Shown here in pieces: positions 58,036 to 64,000 of a DNA stretch of 64,000 nucleotides. Numbering within the stretch: the stretch's first letter is position 1; the number at the start of each line of letters is the position of its first letter. Below the pieces are notes generated by a model. The model was not told where the DNA came from. It did no database searches and saw only the letters and a program-made list of their open reading frames with translations. Made by a program: the position numbers and the translations under genes. Source of the DNA: Bubalus kerabau (Eukaryota; Chordata; Mammalia; Artiodactyla; Bovidae); NCBI RefSeq assembly GCF_029407905.1, contig NC_073628.1, positions 14,041,501 to 14,105,500 of the forward strand. The letters are read 5' to 3'.

Positions 58036-58134
58036 AGGAATTTAAGACGAAGTGAAAATCTGGATCTATAAGGGGAAAGAACAGTACCCAAAATGACAAA
58101 CATGTAACATGTATTAAAAAGTAAATATACGGAC

Positions 58135-58385
58135 TTCCTTGGTGGTCCAGTGGTTAAGGATCTACTTTGCAAGGCAAAGCATTTGCAAATGGCAAAGGTT
58201 TGTTCCTTTCCCAGAGAACTAAGATCCCACATGTCACTGAGCAACTAAGCCTGCATGTCTCAAATAGAGTTTACACGCTGCAAGTACTGAGCTTGCCATC
58301 CTAAAATAGAGAGTCTCTACCACAAGGAAGACCCTGCATGCCACACTAAGACCCAGTACAAAGAAATTATAAATAAATAAATAAT
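58135..58385 (+). mobile_element. CHR-type SINE, specific to the spacer after copy C
   Basis: The head GACTTCCTTGGTGGTCCAG and the text ACTAAGATCCCACATGTC, then the terminal AAATAAATAAATAA, mark a CHR element. The spacer after copy B lacks it. Confidence 0.85.
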
Positions 58386-58459
58386 TTAATAATTATCATA
58401 ATTAATAATGATAGGTTGGCAAGTTAAAGATGCATACCACGGATCTTAAAGCTACTTAA

Positions 58460-59283
58460 AAAACATTTCACACCAGTCAGAATGGCTGCAATCCAAAGGT
58501 CACAAGCAATAAATGCTGGAGAGGGTGTGGATAAAAGGGAACCCTCTTACACTGTTGGTGGGAATGCAAACTAGTACAGCCACTATGGAGAACAGTGTGG
58601 AGATTGCTTAAAAAACTGGAAATAGAACTGCCTTATGACCCAGCAATCCCACTGCTGGACATACACACTGAGGAAACCAGAATTCAAAGAGACATATGTA
58701 CCCCAATGTTTATCACAGCACTGTTTATAATAGCCAGGACATGGAAGCAACCTAGATGTCCATCAGCAGATGAATGGATAAGAAAGCTGTGGTACATATA
58801 CACAATGGAGTATTACTCAGCCATTAGAAAGAATACATTTGAATCAGTTGTAATGAGGTGGATGAAACTGAACTCGATTATACAGAGTGAAGTAAGCCAG
58901 AAAGGAAAACACCAATACAGTATACTAACACATATATATGGAATTTAGAAAAATGGTAACAATAACCCTGTATGCGAGACAGCAAAAGAGACACAGATGT
59001 ATAGAACAGTCTTTTGGACTCTGTGGGAGATGGTGAGGGTGGGATGATTTGGGAGAGTGGCATTGAAACATGTATAATATCATATAAGAAACAAATCACC
59101 AGTCTAGGTTCGATGCAGGATACAGGATGCTGGTGCACTGGGATGACCCAGAGAGATGGTATGGGGAGGGAAGTGGGAGGGGGGTTCAGGATTGGGAACA
59201 CGTGTACACTCGTGGTGGATTCATGTTGATGTATAGCAAAACCAATACAGTATTGTAAAGTAAAATTTAAAAAAAAAAAAACA
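58460..59283 (+). mobile_element. 5'-truncated ruminant L1: ORF2 C-terminus, 3' UTR and poly(A)
   Basis: The frame at 58595-58948 encodes the C-terminal L1 ORF2 text ([25 protein letters not shown], WKQPRCPSADEWIRKLWYIY, YYSAIRKNTF). The 3' UTR and a tail of 13 A follow. The ORF is cut only at its 5' end. Absent after copy B. Confidence 0.93.
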
Positions 59284-59460
59284 GTTACAGTTAATAAAGT
59301 GGCAAAGGATATAAAAGGGAATCATAAAAACTACTCAGTCACAAAGAAGTCAGGCATAAAAAGAGACATGGAAAGAAAGAACATGGGACAAATTAAAGAT
59401 AAAGAGCAAGATGATAGAATTAAACCCAACTAGAGTTAACCCCTCAGATGTGAACCCAGA

Positions 59461-60424
59461 CTGAAGATATAACCCAGGCCCCAGACGACAGCAAATCCCC
59501 ATACACTGCACTCTGAGCAGAAACAGAGCCTGCCAGGCCCCAGAGCCCCATGTGCCTGGTCACAGAACAGCACCAAAAGTTCATATGGAACAGTAAATTA
59601 GAAGACTTCAATCATACAAAGTGCATCCTCTGTTTATAAAGAAATGGCATTAGAAATCAATGTTCACTGGACAGAAGAAGCATAAGGTGCTAGCATAGTG
59701 TGGACCTTCCCTCTTTTACAACTCTAATTCTTCTCAGGACGGAGCAGATAAATTGACAGGACTTACATCTCTTCAATACTAGACACACTTGACCTGGGAT
59801 ATATTTCATTTTCATAGTTCAGTCTCCTCTCTCTTCTCCTATCTTGCTCATCCTGGGCAACAGGGACTGCTCCTGTAATCCACTGCTCAATCACTACACA
59901 CAAATCCGGATGATATTTGCTGAGTCTTTCACATAAACCAGTGAAAGCTTGTTTCCTCCTATTTCGCACTCTTGGCTCTTTCAACCAACCATGGCTCTTG
60001 TCCTATCTCCTGGGATCCTGGTCCTCTGTCACTTGCAGCCATGTTCCCATACACTGGGCCTCAATTACACCCAATGAAATTCCTATTCAGAGTGGCCATA
60101 ATACATGCAAAAAGGGAAAGAACAGGCAGCACCTTACTCTCCTCTCTTGTTCCTTCACTAGATACATTCACTGAAAACCTGTGTAGCAAGTTTGTTACAT
60201 ACAAACATTCAAGTTGAAAACTTTCAAACATGTAAAAGTGCATTTGCAAGTGCAATCACATCAGTTAGTTCACAGATCTGAAACACATTGTTGTGGGCAC
60301 ATCCAAACAAGTGGGTGTGATTTTGTGTACTTTACTATACAGAACTGTATGGAGTACAATAGTGCAGGACTTTTAGTTCAAGCCTACGCTGTCTGAAGGA
60401 AAGCATAAATGCAGTGGCAATGTA
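59461..60424. other. Unclassified spacer present only after copy C
   Basis: No gene, known repeat or paralogue found in the window. It lies in a 2.8-kb segment (about 58040-60870) missing after copy B. Confidence 0.45.
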
Positions 60425-60590
60425 GACAGTACCACTATTCTATTTTTAAAGGTGTGCTTAGTTGCTCAGCTGTATCTGAATTTTGCAACATATGGACTTC
60501 AGTCCACCATGCTTCTATTTCCATGGGGATTCTCCAAACAAAAATAGTGGTGTGGGTTGCCATTCCCTATCCAGGTACTGCAAGATTAAA
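60425..60590 (-). mobile_element. Bov-tA-type SINE remnant
   Basis: The reverse text GTGCTTAGTTGCTCAGCTGTATC and CCATGGGGATTCTCC is Bov-tA. Diverged, with no clear target-site duplication. Confidence 0.75.
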
Positions 60591-62829
60591 AATGATTCTT
60601 TTATTGTTTGTGTTTGTTTTTTATGTATTATTTGTGTGAAAAGTGTCATAAAGCTATTAATCTACAGTAATATATAGCCAATTGTCTTAGTTGGCTACCT
60701 AAGTAACTTTGCTGGACTTATGAAGAAATTAGGATTTTTGAATACCCTTTTGAAATGTAACTTATTCATATACAAGGGGACTTACTGTTCTGCTAAGACC
60801 TGTGGATCCAAAAGTGAACACATCCCCTCCAGGTCCAAGGAAGTCACATTCCTGGTTAGGATTTTAGAGGAACGTGAGATCTCCATAATTCTAGCCATCT
60901 CAGTCCTTTCAAACAACCTTGATCAGGACAAACAAGTACTAAAGTAGAAAGAGTCACTGTGTTTCTACCCACTTCTAGAAAGTGTTGAAAAGTTCTCAAT
61001 ACTGGATTTTGTAATGGTGGTGGACTAGATGGAGAAGTGATGTGAAGAGAAATAAGGAAGGTGAGACAGGTAGGTCAGGATGTGAGGTAACAAAGGCAAG
61101 GTATTTAGAAGCTGAAGATTGAGAGAGATTTGGGACCTGAGTTGGAAAAGCAGTTTTCAAAACAAATTGGGTCATGTGGTATGTGTAATCTTCATTTCAG
61201 TCCTTAGAAGATCTCTACTGACCAGTCTGCTTCTTTTTTCTGGAGCACAGTTCAAATCCATCTAGTTATTTCTCATTGCAGCTCCTTCCTTCTGGCTCCC
61301 ACACTGTGTCCAGCTGTTCAGCCTAATCCATTCAGAAAAGGTTTGTTCTTTAAGGCAGACACTGCTGGATACCTACAAAATGATCTATTCTCTGCTTCTC
61401 TTTCAAAACTGAAAATAGTTTGTTATATAGCTATGAGCTCAGTAGCTACAGGACTGCATTTCCTACCCACTTGTGCTCTTAGTCATGACTGGTGACTTTG
61501 AGATGCAAGCAGAGAGATGAGACTCTTCCCTTCCCCACCTACTTCCTAACTGTTGTCTGGATTTTAGTTGTGATGGTTGGAATTCATGAAGTTGTATTGA
61601 ACAAACATGTAACCTTGGAGATGGACACCACCCAAGTTCTGGCTGGCCCACCTCCAGCTTTGTTTCAGTGGGAGAAAAAAGTCAAGTTTATCTTGCTAAA
61701 GTTATGGTTGTTTTACTTTCTTGCAATGTGTATCCAAACTTAATCCTGATACTACTATGTGTTTAATATTATATAGCCTTATTATTTTGTTGAGTTTAGT
61801 GAATATATTTATATTTTACATTTGTCTTATTTTTTACTTTATAAATTGATTCATAAACCACAAGTATACATAAATTGTATAAATGCAAAATTATGACTAC
61901 AAGCAGGCTTTTCTATAGATTTTGCATTTTTGTATTTTCTTATCTTCTTTCCTTTCTTGTTTTCTCCATATTTGTACAGCCTGGGCCATGTCCTCTCTTA
62001 TAGCCTCATCCATATCCATATCTGCAGGCCAAAACAAGCTGAGAGCTGTGTGGGGAGAACCAAAGAAGAATGAATTACAGGGACATGAATGAAGGGTGGT
62101 GGCCCTTGTTACTCATCATGAATGTTCTTCAGTAGGATCACATTCCCCTGCCCTTCGGTGGACCCACCACCCCCAGGTTTGCCATGACCATGGAACATAC
62201 TTCGGAGAGTGGAAATTGAGTAGAAGTGAAATATCACTTCCAAATGGAAGTAGTATTTTCTGTCCCACTAGCTGGAATGCACATGTAATGACAGGAGCTT
62301 GAGCAGCCATATCAGACCAGAGGTAAGTAGCACAGGTGGAAGATGTGACAACAAAGAAGTGGGTCCCCACCTCTGTGGAGAGACCTGCACTAACATTATA
62401 TGAGAGTGAATTGAAATTGTCTTGTATTTAAGACAATGTTATTTAGGGTTTGATTACAGTCGTTGTACCTGTAACCTAACACTCAGAATAACTTTTCTTT
62501 GTGTTAGCCTTGTCTTGACATTAGAGTCTGGTATAATGAGACAAGATCTACTGATATGTACTTACAAGTGAGTTAAGTGACAGGCCTGCCCTCTGGAAGC
62601 TGTGGTCTAGTGTGGATTTCAGAAACTCTAGCACGAACAAAACCACATGGCAGGGATGGCTTCAAGATGCTGTAGGAACACTTGGGAGGGGAACCTAAAT
62701 CACTCCTGATCTCAGGAGGTTGCTTGCAGTAGGGGACAACACTCTATCAGTCTCCTCAAAAATAGGCCATGATGCTGTTTCATCTAAAAGTGATGTATTT
62801 CAAATTCCTTCAAGAGTGTTTTCCCTTAT
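60591..62829. other. Unclassified spacer
   Basis: From about 60870 it is the paralogue of 31361-33617 without the BOV-A2. No gene. Confidence 0.5.
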
Positions 62830-63072
62830 GATCCAGTGCTTAAGATATAGGTTTGAGACCTGGTTTGGGAAGATTGCAAATGCCCCAGGGCAACTAAACC
62901 GGCGGGCCACCACTACTGAGCCTGAGTGCCCTAGAGTTGTGACCTACATCAAGAGAAGCACAGGATTGAAAAGCCAGTGCACTGGAATTACAGAGTAGCC
63001 CCTGCTTGCTGCAAATAGAGAAGTTCTGAGCAGCAATGAAGACCTAGTGCAGCCAAAATTAAAAAAAAAAAA
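62830..63072 (+). mobile_element. CHR-type SINE
   Basis: Paralogue of 33618-33880, ending in a poly-A run near 63060. Confidence 0.8.
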
Positions 63073-63482
63073 AGTCTCCCAGAGAAACCATGATGTCTCA
63101 GGGGAAGCAGGACATGAAAAAGGATGAAAGTAGTCTGGGTCTGATTTCATGGAGAGGTACGCTACAGTCTGTTTTCACAGGGAACTGGGGACATAAGTTG
63201 TGCCTCAAATGTGCTCCAACTGAGTGCTAGGGAGCTGGGATTTCACTCTCCCATTAGCGCCTCCCTCTCATCCTTCAACTAACACCCAGCTTATGTCTCC
63301 AAGCCCTTGTATTAGATCCTCCAAAGACAAACCAAAGGTGACACTAGAAGCAAAAGACACCAAAGCTCAGGAAAATGTAACCTCAGATAATGTCTAGATT
63401 TCTGCACCCAGTTTGCCACCTCCAGCATTATATCTGGAATCTTGTGAATCTAAAGAACCCCATGGGTCTCGACGGGTAACCT

Positions 63483-63706
63483 TTTTTTTTAATTTAACTT
63501 TTAATTTATATAGGCATATAGTTGATATACAGTATTTTATTAATATTAGTTGTATGGGAAATTAATTAGCTTATACATACACATGTATCCATTCTTTCTT
63601 AGATTTTTTTGCATACAGGATATAATGGACTATTGAGCAGAATTCTTGTGCTGTACAGTAGGTCTTTGTTGATTATTTATTAAATATAATAGTATACATA
63701 TATTAA
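63483..63706 (-). mobile_element. L1 3'-end remnant, minus strand
   Basis: Paralogue of 34325-34560. Confidence 0.65.
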
Positions 63707-63824
63707 TCTCAAACTCTCAATTTATCCCTTTCCCATCTTTCCACTTTGGAAACTATAATTATTATTCTCAAACTCTCAATTTATCCCTCTCCCATCTTTC
63801 CACTTTGGAAACTATAATTATTCT
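63707..63824 (+). repeat. Two-copy 59-bp tandem duplication
   Basis: The unit starting TCTCAAACTCTCAATTTATC at 63707 repeats from 63766 with few changes. The paralogous site near 34550 has one unit. Confidence 0.85.
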
Positions 63825-64000
63825 TCTGATGGAGGTAAGAGTCTAGGCACTTTTTGGATCAGAGTCTGTGCTTGTGAGAGTGCAGTGGCCAGGGAAAGCA
63901 AGCCTGAGAGAGACTCATTTGAGATGATGCTAAATTCTGAGAAGGACCCGTCCATGTAAAAAGCTGGGAGAAAAACATTCCAGATGTGGGAAGTAGCCCC

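Overview
The window is ruminant nuclear DNA, most likely from a bovid such as cattle or a close relative. It carries part of a tandem array of pregnancy-associated glycoprotein (PAG) genes. These are pepsin-like aspartic proteinases secreted by the ruminant trophoblast. The species call rests on the PAG exons and on ruminant-type repeats: BovB (RTE) LINEs, BOV-A2 and Bov-tA SINEs, CHR-type tRNA SINEs, artiodactyl L1 tails and a bovine ERVK-type solo LTR. All three PAG copies lie on the + strand with the same exon phases. The paralogue number and species cannot be fixed without a database.

Layout. (1) 54-2508: the last three exons (7-9) of copy A, cut only by the window edge. Its frame is open and its splice sites are good, but the second catalytic triplet DTG has become GTR. 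(2) 2509-13346: spacer A-B, holding an old minus-strand BovB, an L1 ORF2 fragment at a rearrangement breakpoint, a MER1-type DNA transposon remnant, a near-full-length BovB (8327-11785) and the copy B promoter. (3) 13347-22204: copy B, complete, nine exons, 380 codons, both catalytic DTG triplets, flap tyrosine and six cysteines present. (4) 22205-42410: spacer B-C, about 20 kb, with BovB copies (one pair inverted), three BOV-A2 SINEs with target-site duplications and long unclassified stretches. (5) 42411-51284: copy C, all nine exons recognisable but a pseudogene. It has lost the exon 1 and exon 7 splice donors, has a one-base deletion at the exon 4/intron 4 border, a moved exon 6 acceptor, both catalytic motifs altered, and its 3' UTR with the poly(A) signal deleted. 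(6) 51285-64000: spacer after C, paralogous to the spacer after B but with its own insertions, notably a 1334-bp solo LTR, a CHR SINE and a 3' L1.

The three units are products of one duplicated gene-plus-spacer module. Comparing them by eye shows many events that must postdate duplication, because the equivalent site in another unit is empty. Only copy B looks able to make a full secreted PAG. Copy A could make one that is catalytically altered, if its unseen exons are intact. I found no RNA gene, CRISPR array or other protein-coding gene. I did not find evidence of a wholly new biological system; the unusual content is the decay pattern of copy C, the catalytic divergence among paralogues and the insertion/deletion history of the array. 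All comparisons were made by eye, so junctions are approximate unless a target-site duplication is given.
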